The translations under genes were made by a program, and so were the position numbers. A DNA stretch of 10,000 nucleotides, from the NCBI GenBank assembly GCA_030674155.1, contig CM060335.1:49961969-49971968 (forward strand), read 5' to 3'. The stretch is from Stramonita haemastoma. Lineage: Eukaryota; Mollusca; Gastropoda; Neogastropoda; Muricidae. Shown here in pieces: positions 1 through 8,899 of the stretch (position 1 is its first letter; every line of letters starts with the position of its first letter). The notes under the pieces were generated by a model. The model worked only from the letters and a program-made list of their open reading frames with translations. It had not been told where the DNA came from and made no database searches.

Positions 1-383
1 GTCTTTTTTTGTACGTTTTTTTTTCTTCTTTCTTTTTTGTGTCTTCCTTATTTCAGCCTTTTCTACCTCTTTTACCGTGACTTCCTTTTTGTTTTTTCCC
101 CCATTTTTTGGAGATTTTTTTGGTCTTCAATTCGCTTGTACTTTCTTTCTTTTTGTTTTTTGCTTATTGTTTTTTCCTTTCGTTTTTTTTTCTATCTTTC
201 ATTCTTTATTCATTTCTTTTTTTCTTTTTTTTGTCCTTTCTTCTTTCTTTCTTTCTTTTTTTTTTTTTTTTTCTTTCTTTCTTTCATTCTGTCTTTCTTT
301 CTTTCTTTCTTTCTGTCTGTCTGTCTTTCTTTCTTTCTCTTCTTTTCTTTCTTTTCTTTCTTTCTTTCTTTCTTTCTTTCTTT

Positions 384-415
<32 letters not shown>

Positions 416-544
416 TTTTTTTCTTTCTTTCTTTCTTTCTTTTCTCTTTTTTCTTCTCTTCTTTCATTATTCATTTCTTTATCTTTTCTTTTCTTTCTCT
501 CTTCCTTCCTTCCTTCCTTGCTTCCTCCCTTCCTTTCTTTCTTT

Positions 545-580
<36 letters not shown>

Positions 581-713
581 TTTCTTTCTTTTTCTTTTTT
601 CTTTCCTCCTTCCTTTCTTTCCTCCTTCCTTTCTTTGTTTGTTTGTTTGTTTCTTTCTTTCTTTCATGCTCTCTTCCTTACTTCCTTCCTTCCCTCCTCG
701 CTTCCTTATGAAC
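1..713. repeat. Degenerate (CTTT)n polypyrimidine tract
   Basis: The plus strand is almost pure pyrimidine, built on CTTT with T-runs, short CTGT islands (about 313-326), CCTT stretches (about 502-535, 603-635, 672-710) and a short GTTT block (about 636-651). The first 200 bases are T-rich with scattered other bases, so the array looks older and more eroded there. Long stop-free frames on both strands (Leu/Ser/Phe-rich on plus, Lys/Glu/Arg-rich on minus) come from a 4-base period read in threes. They carry no coding signal. Confidence 0.95.
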
Positions 714-1153
714 TGTTTACTGTGCTTTATGCCATGAAGTGGGAATGTGTTGGCTGTGGCCAGCGGGCAGACCTCTTGCAGAGTTTCAAGCCCAGGAGAA
801 GACAGGCAGCATGCTCTATACCCAACTGCATGGTCTGGACCCCACTATCAGCACAGTAGAGCTTTCTGTCAAGGCAGGATAAGATGACTTTGACTTCGAC
901 TTCACTGCTTCCTTAACTCCCGGAGGAGTTGTCATGACATGTACTGCTGTCAAGTTTTCAGGCAGTACATCGTAGGTAAGTTAAACCTGGGGAGTCCAGC
1001 TCTCGGCAGAGAGCAAGCGTGCATGCTGGGTAGGTTCGAATGTACATGGTCATCATGAAGTTACGGAACAGTTGTCGGTGACAGGAATGCACCTAGCATG
1101 CAATCCGCGACTGGAAGGGTGATGGACTTCTGCCAGCCTTGTCAAAGACGCAC
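714..1153. other. Unassigned unique-looking sequence
   Basis: This stretch has balanced base composition and no recognised domain or RNA. It contains a short inverted repeat, ATGTACTGC at 939-947 and GCAGTACAT at 962-970, with a 14-base loop. A second 9-base inverted pair, TACTGTGCT at 718-726 and AGCACAGTA at 850-858, lies 123 bases apart. A good splice-donor-like string, AG|GTAAGT, is at 974-981, but no supporting exon is visible. An old unrecognised transposable element is as likely as intergenic DNA. Confidence 0.5.
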
Positions 1154-1492
1154 GGGATAGCCTAGTGGTTAGAACATTGCGCTGGCAATTTGAAGACCCA
1201 GGTGCGATTCCCAGTCAAGGAGATTTTTCTCCTGGAGTTAACATCAGTGCTGATTCCACTCTCCCCCAAAGTCTTTTGAATGAGACTGTAAACCAAGGCC
1301 CCGTGAGCGAACGCACGCAGTACATCTTGCCCACACATTAAATCCTGTTCCGCTTTTCCTAAGAGTAGGCCATCGTGTGCCGGTGGGAACAGATGACATT
1401 TACAAAATTGCATACATACGGGACTGGATGTAAAAAACCACATGAATGCTTATGCCATTATCCTCGATATAAAAGAATTAAAAAAAAAAATA
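1152..1492 (+). mobile_element. tRNA-derived SINE, family A, copy 1 (near full length)
   Basis: The head is tRNA-like. An A box, TAGCCTAGTGG (1158-1168), fits TRGYNNARNNG, and a B box, GGTGCGATTCC (1201-1211), has one mismatch to GGTTCRANNCC. The unrelated body carries landmarks shared with three other copies in this window: a CTCTCCCCC run (ending 1267), GTAAACC, CATCTTGC, AACAGATGAC (1388-1397) and CATTATCCTC near the 3' end. It ends in an A-rich tail (about 1478-1492). The body is about 325 bases. SINEs are non-autonomous, transcribed by RNA polymerase III from these internal boxes and moved by a partner LINE. No clear target-site duplication is visible. Family identity is defined here by comparison within the window; I could not name it against a database. 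Confidence 0.88.
1158..1211 (+). promoter_or_regulatory. Internal Pol III promoter (A and B boxes) of SINE A copy 1
   Basis: The A box at 1158-1168 matches consensus exactly. The B box at 1201-1211 has one mismatch (G for T at its fourth base). Spacing is typical of tRNA genes and tRNA-derived SINEs. Activity is inferred only from motif match. Confidence 0.7.
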
Positions 1493-1500
1493 AATGGCAT

Positions 1501-1572
1501 GAAAGTTTCTGAAAGTTTCTGGAAAACAAAAAGTCCCAGGTTCTATTCCCCGTCTGAACCTCAACTTTTTTC
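1501..1572 (+). mobile_element. Possible tRNA-like SINE remnant (B box only)
   Basis: GGTTCTATTCC at 1539-1549 fits the B-box pattern GGTTCNANNCC and is followed by a T6 run (about 1565-1570), a Pol III terminator-like string. No matching A box is upstream. Instead there is a tandem duplication of GAAAGTTTCT at 1501-1520. It could be a truncated head of another SINE or a chance match. Confidence 0.3.
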
Positions 1573-1610
1573 CTATCCATCAAACTTTAAGTGGTAGTCT
1601 GGGTGTTGGA

Positions 1611-2000
1611 AGGGACGGGATAGTTCAGTGGTCAGAGCACTCGCTTTCCCAAAACTAAGGTTAAACAGCGTAGAGCGTGGTTGCCAATTGGATGGGTGAC
1701 CATTTGCGAGCGCCTTGGCTTTAGTACAGTCCCCCAGTACACCCAGCTGTTATTTATTTATCTATTAATTAATTTTATTTTTTTGTATCTAGGATATTTA
1801 TCTTTTATTCTTTTTTTATCTAGGATACTGTCAATGGGTACCTGCCCTCTTTAGGGTCAGGGAAGGTAATGCAGCGAGGGAGAGGAGATGGGCGCCGCAC
1901 TCAATCGGTTAGCCTTTAGAGAAGCTGAGGTCTCTGATGCCTCGCTCCCTTACGACCACACAGGTTATGGGACACCTCTACCTTTGCCTGGGTTTTAGTG
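1611..2000 (+). mobile_element. Second SINE-like element (type B), diverged, with an AT-rich insertion
   Basis: It begins with a perfect A-box match, TAGTTCAGTGG (1621-1631), within a tRNA-like string that continues to GAGCACTCGC. About 60 bases on is GGATGGGTGACC (1690-1701), which resembles the internal control region (box C area) of 5S rRNA and recurs in some invertebrate SINEs. The later parts, CAATGGGTACCTG (about 1832-1844), GGGAAGGTAATG, GGAGATGGGCGCCGC and a final CTCTACCTTTGCCT, match my recollection of a mollusc SINE body. That recollection was not checked by search. The body is interrupted at about 1751-1827 by AT-rich DNA. Boundaries are approximate. Confidence 0.55.
1786..1827 (+). 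repeat. 11-base direct repeat in the AT-rich interruption
   Basis: TATCTAGGATA occurs at 1786-1796 and again at 1817-1827, separated by 20 T-rich bases. It sits at the end of the AT-rich block that splits SINE type B. It could be a local duplication or the flanks of a tiny insertion. Confidence 0.75.
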
Positions 2001-2004
2001 TTTC

Positions 2005-2265
2005 CTGTGAGACGATAAGCCGAACACCCTGTTCAACTTTTACCTTGGCACAGGGTGGAAACAGAAACCACAGCAACAATAATGCTGTCCCTAGAAACAT
2101 TTTATAGAAAAAACCGCTCTTACAAAAAAACAAAACAATTAAGAATATAGATAGACAAGAAAAGTGTACAAAAAGTGGAACTGTTCTTGTGGCGACACGC
2201 TCTTCCCACGGAGAGCAGCTGGCATTTCCCGAAGACAAATTTGCCGTGACTGTGCGTAGTATGCA
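2005..2265 (+). mobile_element. SINE fragment (type C), 5'-truncated
   Basis: Landmarks in order are GTGAGACGATAAGCCG (about 2006-2021), an ACAGCAACAATAATGCTGTCCCT segment near 2070-2093, ATTTTATAGAAAAAACC, and a 3' segment with GCGACACGCTCTTCCC followed by GGAGAGCAGC (about 2192-2219). This order and the terminal imperfect CTCT/AGAG hairpin fit a widespread mollusc SINE body and tail that I recognise from memory; a library search would settle it. No tRNA head is attached. The GAGAC-ATAA-CCG module resembles the corresponding module of family A in this window, which suggests shared modular domains. It runs into (CA)n at 2286. Confidence 0.55.
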
Positions 2266-2278
2266 AGGCAGGTTTGCT

Positions 2279-2285
<7 letters not shown>

Positions 2286-2327
<42 letters not shown>

Positions 2328-2376
2328 GCGCGCGCGCGCACCTACACACACGCAAGCAAGCATGCATGCACGCAAC
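2286..2376 (+). repeat. (CA)n with (CG)n segment
   Basis: (CA)n is interrupted by CAAAC at 2311-2315, continues, then becomes (CG)n at about 2327-2339 and degenerate CACGCAAG and CATGCATG motifs. From 2313 to 2341 the sequence is strictly alternating purine-pyrimidine, a Z-DNA-favouring pattern. Confidence 0.92.
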
Positions 2377-2632
2377 CACCCCACATCTCGCCCCCCCCCC
2401 CCCCCTACGTCCTTCGGATGAGATTATAAACCGAGGTCCCTTGGGCATATGCTCATAGAACATCTTGCGCGCTCGTTAAAACCCGTTCCACTTTTCGTAA
2501 GAGTAGGTTATTGGATGCCGGCGGGAACAGATGACAAAGTTAACAAAACTGCATACACACGGAGACTGGAATAAAAAACACATCAGTGTTTATTCCATTA
2601 TCCTCCACATAAAAGAATAAATAAACACACAC
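2377..2632 (+). mobile_element. SINE family A, copy 2 (5'-truncated, internal poly-C expansion)
   Basis: It aligns with copy 1 from the CCACTCTCCCCC region to the 3' end: GATGAGATTATAAACCGAGG, CATCTTGCGC, GTAAGAGTAGG, GGGAACAGATGAC (AACAGATGAC at 2526-2535), CATTATCCTCC and AAAAGAATAAATAAA. The tRNA head is missing. The short C-run of copy 1 (five C) is 15 C here (2391-2405). The A-rich tail passes directly into (CA)n at about 2625. Confidence 0.85.
2391..2405 (+). repeat. Poly-C run (15 C)
   Basis: An uninterrupted 15-base C run at the position of the short C-run in other family A copies. The G-rich complement could form a G-quadruplex and the C strand an i-motif. Length in an assembly may be unreliable. 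Confidence 0.95.
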
Positions 2633-2700
2633 ACACACAAACACTCACACACCGCGCGCGTGCACACACACACACACACGCACGCACATGCACACACATA
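2623..2700 (+). repeat. Imperfect (CA)n with CG islands
   Basis: A CA-rich dinucleotide tract with CGCGCG (about 2653-2660) and CACG variants, continuous with the tail of SINE A copy 2. Confidence 0.9.
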
Positions 2701-2779
2701 GCAATCAATAAACGTACACTCCTAGCAACACAGATTGAATTATTCACACTTTGAAATTGTACCCCTGGGTGCAAACAAG

Positions 2780-3148
<369 letters not shown>

Positions 3149-3253
3149 TTATGTAAAAACGATTTTAAACCTCTTCATGCAAAAAATGCAGCATGTGTTT
3201 ATTGTATATTTCTTTTGTTTTTTTTTATCTTAAAACTGTACAACTGTATGTCT
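3149..3253. other. Short unassigned spacer
   Basis: AT-rich sequence between microsatellites. No gene or recognisable element is seen. Confidence 0.6.
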
Positions 3254-3491
3254 TTGCTTCTTTTTTTTCGCATCTTCCCTTTTTCTTCTTTCTTCTCTTT
3301 CCTTCTTCTTCTCTGTCTGTCTTCTCTCTTTCTGCTCTTCTACACTTCGTTTTTGTTTTTTTTCTGTCTCTGTTTCTTCTTCTTGTCTTTCTGTTCTGTC
3401 TTCTGTTGTCTGTCTTCTTCTGTCTGTCTGTCTGTCGTCTGTCTGTCTGTCTGTCTGTCTTCTTTCTTCTTTCTTCTTCTTGTCGTCTTCT

Positions 3492-3536
<45 letters not shown>

Positions 3537-3581
3537 TTCTTTTTCTTTCTTTCTTTCTTTCTTCTTCTTTTTTCTTTCTTT

Positions 3582-3617
<36 letters not shown>

Positions 3618-3769
3618 TTCTTTCTTTCTTTCTTTCTCTTTCTTTCTTTCTTTCTTTCTTTCTTTTCTTTCTTTCTTTCTTTCTTTTTTCTTTCTTTCTT
3701 TCTTTCTTTCTTTTCTTTCTTTCTTTTTCTGTCTTTTCTTTTCTTTCTTTCTTTCTTTCTTTTTTTCTT

Positions 3770-3804
<35 letters not shown>

Positions 3805-3830
3805 GCTCTGTCTGTCTGTCTGTCTGTCTG

Positions 3831-3870
<40 letters not shown>

Positions 3871-3875
3871 TTTTT

Positions 3876-3954
<79 letters not shown>

Positions 3955-4020
3955 GTCTGTCTGTCTGTCCGTCTGTCTGTCTGTCTGTCTGTCTGTCTTT
4001 CTTTCTTTCTTTTTCTTTGT
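3254..4020 (+). repeat. Polypyrimidine (CTTT)n with (CTGT)n blocks
   Basis: About 770 bases of nearly pure pyrimidine on the plus strand apart from the G of CTGT. The first part (3254-3480) is CTT- and CTGT-rich and degenerate. The later part has long (CTTT)n blocks separated by (CTGT)n blocks at about 3421-3460, 3771-3831 and 3954-3998. The block at 3771-3831 carries one internal interruption (GCTCTG near 3803). The motif change occurs in blocks, not at scattered sites, which points to local slippage or homogenisation after a T-to-G change. Confidence 0.95.
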
Positions 4021-4206
4021 CGTTTGGTTTTATGTTACCTTTTTTTCTTTCTTCAACACTGCTGGTTTCTTTCTCCTTAAAAAATCTTCTCCTTGTGTTC
4101 CTTTTTTTTTTTTTATTCTCTAGTTTTGAGGTTTTTATTGCTTTTTTTTTTTGCAGTTGTGTGCCTGCTTGAGAATAGCGTAGATGTTAATGTACTGCAC
4201 AGTGAG
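4021..4206. other. T-rich unassigned sequence
   Basis: T-rich sequence with poly-T runs (about 4102-4113 and 4142-4152) and a short non-repetitive segment. No coding or RNA signal is seen. Confidence 0.55.
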
Positions 4207-4207
4207 T

Positions 4208-4270
<63 letters not shown>

Positions 4271-4280
4271 TTTGTTTATT
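4207..4280 (+). repeat. (TTTA)n microsatellite, the tail of SINE A copy 3
   Basis: About 17 near-perfect TTTA units, then TTTG and TTTATT. On the minus strand this continues the SINE's A-rich 3' end, so it most likely grew from that tail. Confidence 0.95.
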
Positions 4281-4548
4281 CTTTTATATAGAGGATAACA
4301 GAATAAGCAATCATGTGCTTTTTTTCATCCGGTCCCCGTGTGTATGCAGTTTTGTAAATATTGTCATCTGTTCCCACTGGCACACGATGGCCTACTCTTA
4401 CGAAAAGCGGAACAGGATTTAACGTGTGCGCAAGATGTTCTGCGTGCGTTTGCACACGGGGCCTCGGTTTAAAGTCTCATCCGAAGGACTTTTTGGGGAG
4501 AGTGGAGTCAGCACTGATGTTAACTCCAGGAAGAAAATTTCCTCGACC

Positions 4549-4601
4549 GGACTCGAACCCGGTCTTCAAATTGTCAGCGCAATGTTCTGACCACTAGGCT
4601 A
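4549..4601 (-). promoter_or_regulatory. Internal Pol III promoter (A and B boxes) of SINE A copy 3
   Basis: The A box at 4591-4601 and B box at 4549-4559 both match consensus exactly on the minus strand. Transcription would run into the (AAAT)n tail. Function is inferred from motifs only. Confidence 0.75.
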
Positions 4602-4613
4602 TCCGCCCCCCCC

Positions 4614-4969
<356 letters not shown>

Positions 4970-5046
4970 CCATCACCATCACCAGTATCGTCGTCATCGT
5001 CATTATCATCATTGTCGTCATCGTCGCCGTCGTCGTCATCATCCTT
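4970..5046 (+). repeat. Imperfect (CAT)/(CGT) triplet array
   Basis: Mixed ATC, GTC, ACC and TTC triplets. On the minus strand these are GAT/GAC triplets lying directly downstream of the tRNA-like head at 5047-5113, so they may be that element's repetitive 3' end. Confidence 0.85.
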
Positions 5047-5113
5047 ATGACTCACATGGGATTTGAACCTGCAATCATCCAGCCCCGTAACTCAAGGTGC
5101 TAACCACAGCTAG
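5047..5113 (-). mobile_element. tRNA-like SINE head (type D) between triplet arrays
   Basis: On the minus strand this reads TAGCTGTGGTTAGCACC, then a GGGGCTGGATGATTGC arm, then GGTTCAAATCC (5059-5069), an exact B-box match. The A-box region looks like the common TAGCTNAGTGGTTAG form with two bases missing, so the promoter is probably impaired. The 3' side enters GAY triplets and the 5' side abuts (GAT)n. It is too short and too diverged to call a working tRNA gene; no acceptor stem can be closed. Confidence 0.55.
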
Positions 5114-5308
<195 letters not shown>

Positions 5309-5371
5309 GTAATGATGGTGATGTCGGTAATGGTGGTGATGATGGTAATGATGGTGATGACGACGATAATA

Positions 5372-5628
5372 AAAAAAAACCCTTTCTGTGAAGGGCCACT
5401 CTTGCCATCATTCTCCCTGTTTAACTTGGCTATTTTCCATGCTTGCATTGCTTTCAGCTTTCAGCTTTTAACACTCTCGCTTGTGATATTTCATTTGCTG
5501 AAGTGTGGCCTTGAAATGGGAATAATTCCCTTATTGTTCTGGGCTGTCATTTGGGGTATTTACTGCTGTCTGGGTCTCTGGGAACTGTTATTGATTCTGG
5601 CGGAGTTGGAGTGGCATTCATTTGCTTG
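5372..5628. other. Unassigned unique-looking sequence
   Basis: Ordinary composition. A small tandem copy of CTTTCAGCTTTCAG is at about 5451-5467, and a 5-bp stem (CCCTT/AAGGG) is near 5380-5395. A plus-strand frame stays open from the triplet array to 5650, but its peptide is unfamiliar and its start lies in the repeat. Confidence 0.5.
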
Positions 5629-5644
5629 GGGGAGGGGGGAAAGG

Positions 5645-5691
5645 GGGTAGGGTAGGGTAGGGTAGGGTAGGGTAGGGTAGGGTAGGGTAGG
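5645..5691 (+). repeat. (GGGTA)9 G-rich pentamer array
   Basis: Nine perfect GGGTA units (5645-5689), preceded by G-runs at 5628-5647. Regular G3 runs with TA loops fit the intramolecular G-quadruplex pattern. It is not the TTAGGG telomere repeat. Confidence 0.97.
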
Positions 5692-5693
5692 AG

Positions 5694-6237
<544 letters not shown>

Positions 6238-6259
6238 TCTCTCTTGATCCCACAAGGCA

Positions 6260-6320
<61 letters not shown>
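6260..6320 (+). repeat. (AAT)n triplet repeat
   Basis: About twenty perfect AAT units. It is the first part of a three-motif triplet series. Confidence 0.97.
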
Positions 6321-6324
<4 letters not shown>

Positions 6325-6382
6325 CAATAATAACAATAACAATAACAACAATAACAACAACAACAACAATAACAATAATAAC

Positions 6383-6383
<1 letters not shown>
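6321..6383 (+). repeat. Mixed (AAC)/(AAT) triplets
   Basis: AAC and AAT triplets intermixed in the same phase as the neighbouring arrays, bridging (AAT)n and (ATC)n. Confidence 0.93.

Positions 6384-6468
<85 letters not shown>
6384..6468 (+). repeat. (ATC)n triplet repeat, about 28 units
   Basis: Perfect ATC/CAT repeats, the same motif and strand as the array at 5114-5213. Confidence 0.98.
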
Positions 6469-6755
6469 GGGGGATAGAGAGAAGCGTGTTCTGTGGCTGA
6501 AGAATAAAGAAGACTGAAGACTGAAGAGGACAGACAGACAGACAGAGCCCTGGAGAAGGCAGGAGAGGGAGGGCAGGAAGGATGCGGAGTGTTGCCCTGC
6601 CATGTCATTGTCAGCTGTATTGAAGTCTGCACAAGGATGCATTCACACGCACCGAAACATGTTGGCTTTTGTGTGTGTGTTAGGATGTTCCTTTATTTCT
6701 TTTTTTCCTGATTGAAATAGTCCCTCTGGTTTACTCTGAGTTCCTTTCTTTGTCT
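6469..6755. other. Unassigned purine-rich then mixed sequence
   Basis: It contains small tandem motifs (GAAGACT twice near 6508-6522, GACA three times near 6530-6545) and a short (GT)n at 6671-6680. No gene signal is seen. Confidence 0.5.
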
Positions 6756-7073
<318 letters not shown>

Positions 7074-7134
7074 GTGTGTGTGTGTGCGTATGTGTGTATG
7101 TGCGTGCGTGCGTGCGTGCGCGCGTGTATGCACA
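7074..7134 (+). repeat. (TG)n to (CG)n alternating tract
   Basis: TG repeats with TATG, then GCGTGCGT and CGCGCG. With the end of the (TA)n tract, 7014-7134 is strictly alternating purine-pyrimidine (121 bases). Confidence 0.93.
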
Positions 7135-7277
7135 GAAACAGTTTGCTTTTTCTTTTTGCTGTGTTGTCCTTGTGTCTTTTTGTGATTTTTTTTAGCTACA
7201 TTCCTTTGCTAGCGATGAAGAGGTCAGAGATCTCGTTTGTTTTTCACTCACTGGCCCCGTGACTGCTTCTGCTTTCC
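7135..7277. other. Unassigned T-rich sequence
   Basis: Non-repetitive sequence with no recognised gene or element. Confidence 0.5.
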
Positions 7278-7548
7278 TTTTTTTTTTTTTTTTTTTACAT
7301 TTCTACAATCTTATTCTTTTATTTCGAGGATAATGGAATAAGCAGTTATGTTCTTTTTACATCTAGTCCCTGTGTTTATGCAGTTTTGTAAATTTTGTTA
7401 TCCGTTTCTACGGGCACATAATAGACTACTCTTTCAGAAAGCTGAAATGGTTTTAATGGGCGCGCAAGATGTTCTGCGTGCGTTGGCACACGGGGACTGG
7501 GTTTACAGTCTCATGTGAAGGACTTTTGTGGAGAGTGTTTCCAGCATT
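7278..7548 (-). mobile_element. SINE family A, copy 4 (5'-truncated)
   Basis: On the minus strand it matches the body and 3' end of copies 1-3: GAGACTGTAAACCCAG, CATCTTGCGCGCCCATTAAA, GCATAAACACAGGGACTAG, CATTATCCTCG and AAATAAAAGAATAAG. It stops at about 7548 in the GCTGGAAACACTCTCC region, so the tRNA head is lost. It is more diverged than the others (its AACAGATGAC landmark, 7397-7406, is changed at two positions). The distal end has a 19-base T run (7278-7296), which on the minus strand is a poly-A tail about 15 bases beyond the last shared sequence. Confidence 0.82.
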
Positions 7549-7616
7549 CTGTCTCCTTCAGCTTCCACGGGCTGTTGTCTAGCTCCCTCTCCATTCTCTC
7601 CTCCCTTCTTTTCTTG

Positions 7617-7826
7617 AAAGACAAACCAAAAACAAACAAACAAACAAATAGAAAACAAACAGAAAACAAATAGACAAACAAAGAAACAGAAAACAAACAA
7701 ATAGAAAACAAACAGAAACAAACAAACAGAAAACAAACAAACAAATTGACAAACAAACAGAAAACAAACAAACAAACAAATAGACAGACCAACAGAAAAC
7801 AAACAAATGGACAAACAAACAGAAAA
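7617..7826 (+). repeat. Imperfect (AAAC)n with CAGA/TAGA variants
   Basis: AAAC units interrupted by AGAAAAC and ATAGAC blocks that recur at irregular intervals. Minus-strand open frames (Phe, Cys, Val and Leu rich) are repeat artefacts. Confidence 0.93.
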
Positions 7827-8352
7827 GCACTACATTTCAACGTTGTTCCTTGTCTTCTCCACTTCAGTTGACAGTTATTTGCATTTGTCATTGTCTGCTC
7901 AGCACGCTTGTTTTTATGTCAAGGACTGAAATAAAATTGTGGGGTGGAAATAAATCAAGACAGCAGTCTTCAGTTGTGGTCTCTGCTATTGCTGTTTGAC
8001 AGCTCTTGATGTCTGAGCCGTTGTAGAGAAAGAGAGAGAGAGCTGTGGCTTTTTGTAGGCTGTGATAGCTTTCAGCTGGTTTAGAAAAGTGCAGGAGAGA
8101 GGAGAGAGGCAGCTTGAATGTTGCTCTACAGGCATTGTAGTGTTTTTCTCCTTATTACTTTGAAGTGCAAATTTGACTTTATATATATATATTTTTCTGT
8201 AATTCCTTTTATGATATGGAGGACTTTTGTATAATATCAAAAATACAAATTATAACTTACCGTCTCAAGTTCCATGCATCATTAAGCCAAATATTAATTT
8301 TTAACCACAGCCTTTCAAAAAGGCTTGATTTATTCATTTGTTTATCTGTTTA
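7827..8352. other. Unassigned sequence, AT-leaning
   Basis: No recognised gene. It holds two AATAAA strings (in GAAATAAAATT near 7928 and GGAAATAAATC near 7946), a short (GA)n at 8029-8042, and (TA)n at about 8179-8190. AATAAA strings are expected by chance in AT-rich DNA, so no transcript end is claimed. Confidence 0.5.
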
Positions 8353-8870
8353 GTAACAGCACTGTCAAAGCTGAACACCATCTGGAAAAATAAAAATATT
8401 TCACTCAACTCCAAGATCAGACTAAAGCGCTCCCTTGTCATATCCATATTCCTATATGCTTGTGAATCGTGGGTACTGACTGCTGATTTAGAGAGGAGTA
8501 CAGGCGGTAGAGATGAGATGCTTCTGGTGACTCCTTGGCATCTCCTACAGAGATCACATAAGCAACGAAGAAGTGCATAACAGAGTCCAGCAAACCATTG
8601 GTCCCTACGAAAACCTTTTAACAACTGTAAAGAAGCGTAAACTTAAATGGTACGGGAATGTCACAAGATCAAAAGGACTTAAAAAACAACAACACTGCAA
8701 GGTACTGTCCAAGGATGAAGCAAAAGAGGCAGACCAAGGAAGAGATAGGAGGATAATATCAGGAAAAGGACAGGCCTAGAACTCAAGAACATTTTGAGAA
8801 AGGCAGAACAGAGAGAGGAATGCAGGGAACTAGTTGTCAAGTCTTCAGGGGTGCCCCCATGGTCGATAGA
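8353..8870 (+). pseudogene. Reverse transcriptase C-terminal remnant, broken
   Basis: Homology runs in one frame from 8353 to about 8495, shifts near 8492-8510 (apparent loss of about two bases) into a second frame to about 8680, then returns to the first frame at the A6 run 8681-8686 and continues to about 8870. In-frame stops are TGA 8528-8530, TGA 8716-8718 and TAG 8746-8748. Just before the first stop TGG (8525-8527) stands where related elements have Arg, and the stop itself stands at a second Arg. Both are what CG-to-TG decay of CGG and CGA codons would give. The TAG at 8746 stands where relatives carry Trp. Separate open frames over 8338-8580 and 8573-8779 are pieces of this one pseudogene; the start near 8338 lies in flanking DNA. 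Confidence 0.85.
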
Positions 8871-8876
8871 CTTAGG

Positions 8877-8899
8877 GATAGATAGATAGATAGATAGAT
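8877..8899 (+). repeat. (GATA)n 3' tail of the LINE
   Basis: Nearly six GATA units directly after the end of LINE homology. The final coding-like bases already contain GATAGA, so the tail probably belongs to the element's 3' end. Confidence 0.9.

Larger units (their letters stand above)
4207..4606 (-). mobile_element. SINE family A, copy 3 (full length, expanded (AAAT)n tail)
   Basis: Read on the minus strand, the head has an A box TAGCCTAGTGG (4591-4601, exact) and a B box GGTTCGAGTCC (4549-4559, exact). The body follows the same landmarks as copy 1: GTTAACATCAGTGCTGA, CTCTCCCC, GAGACTTTAAACCGAGG, CATCTTGCGC, GTAAGAGTAGGCCATCGTGTGCC and AACAGATGAC (4363-4372). The body is about 327 bases, equal to copy 1. 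The 3' end has AAAAGAATAAACAAATAAAT and grows into about 70 bases of (AAAT)n at 4207-4273. This is the best-preserved copy and the only one with consensus forms of both promoter boxes. Its 5' edge abuts a C8 run on the plus strand (4606-4613). A short open frame in the head region is not a gene. Confidence 0.9.
8353..8899 (+). mobile_element. 5'-truncated non-LTR retrotransposon (RTE-like LINE), 3' end
   Basis: The conceptual products match the C-terminal part of a LINE reverse transcriptase. The part after the polymerase core begins near ALSKLNTIWKNKNISL, then YACESW, the EEVHNRVQQ-IGPYE segment, RKLKWYG-VTRS, LQGTVQG, and finally RGRPRKR, EDNIRK and ELVVKSSG. The upstream endonuclease and catalytic RT motifs are absent, so it is a typical 5'-truncated insertion. 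The very short 3' region and the terminal (GATA)n are features of RTE-type LINEs. I infer the clade from these and from remembered RTE/BovB-related proteins, not from a search. Reading frame changes twice and three stops lie in the matching frames, so the copy is dead. Such LINEs supply the machinery that can move SINEs; whether this family moved the SINEs here is unknown. Confidence 0.87.

Noticed and set aside
37..859. Long plus-strand open frames with Leu/Ser/Phe-rich peptides, and Lys/Glu/Arg-rich frames on the minus strand
   Set aside because: They arise from stop-free CTTT repeats read in threes. All frames are open on both strands and no domain is present.
974..981. Splice donor (AG|GTAAGT) marking an exon end
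   Set aside because: No open, conserved exon or matching acceptor is evident. A single 8-base match is expected by chance at this scale.
1162..1443. Minus-strand open frame of 93 codons
   Set aside because: It lies wholly inside SINE A copy 1, antisense to it. The equivalent frame does not persist in the other copies.
2189..2458. Open frame with a non-repetitive N-terminal part (about 30 residues) then Thr-His repeats
   Set aside because: The N-terminal part coincides with the 3' segment of a SINE-like element and the rest is microsatellite, so it is not a host exon.
4361..4597. Plus-strand open frame of 78 codons with no tandem repeats
   Set aside because: It is antisense to SINE A copy 3. 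Its C-terminal part is the translated tRNA-like head.
5047..5113. Functional tRNA gene
   Set aside because: The B box is exact, but the A box lacks bases and no acceptor stem pairs, so it looks like a SINE head.
5645..5691. Telomeric repeat
   Set aside because: The unit is GGGTA, not TTAGGG or a known animal telomere variant, and it is internal and short.
7925..7955. Polyadenylation signals of a host gene
   Set aside because: Two AATAAA strings in AT-rich DNA without any upstream coding sequence are not enough.
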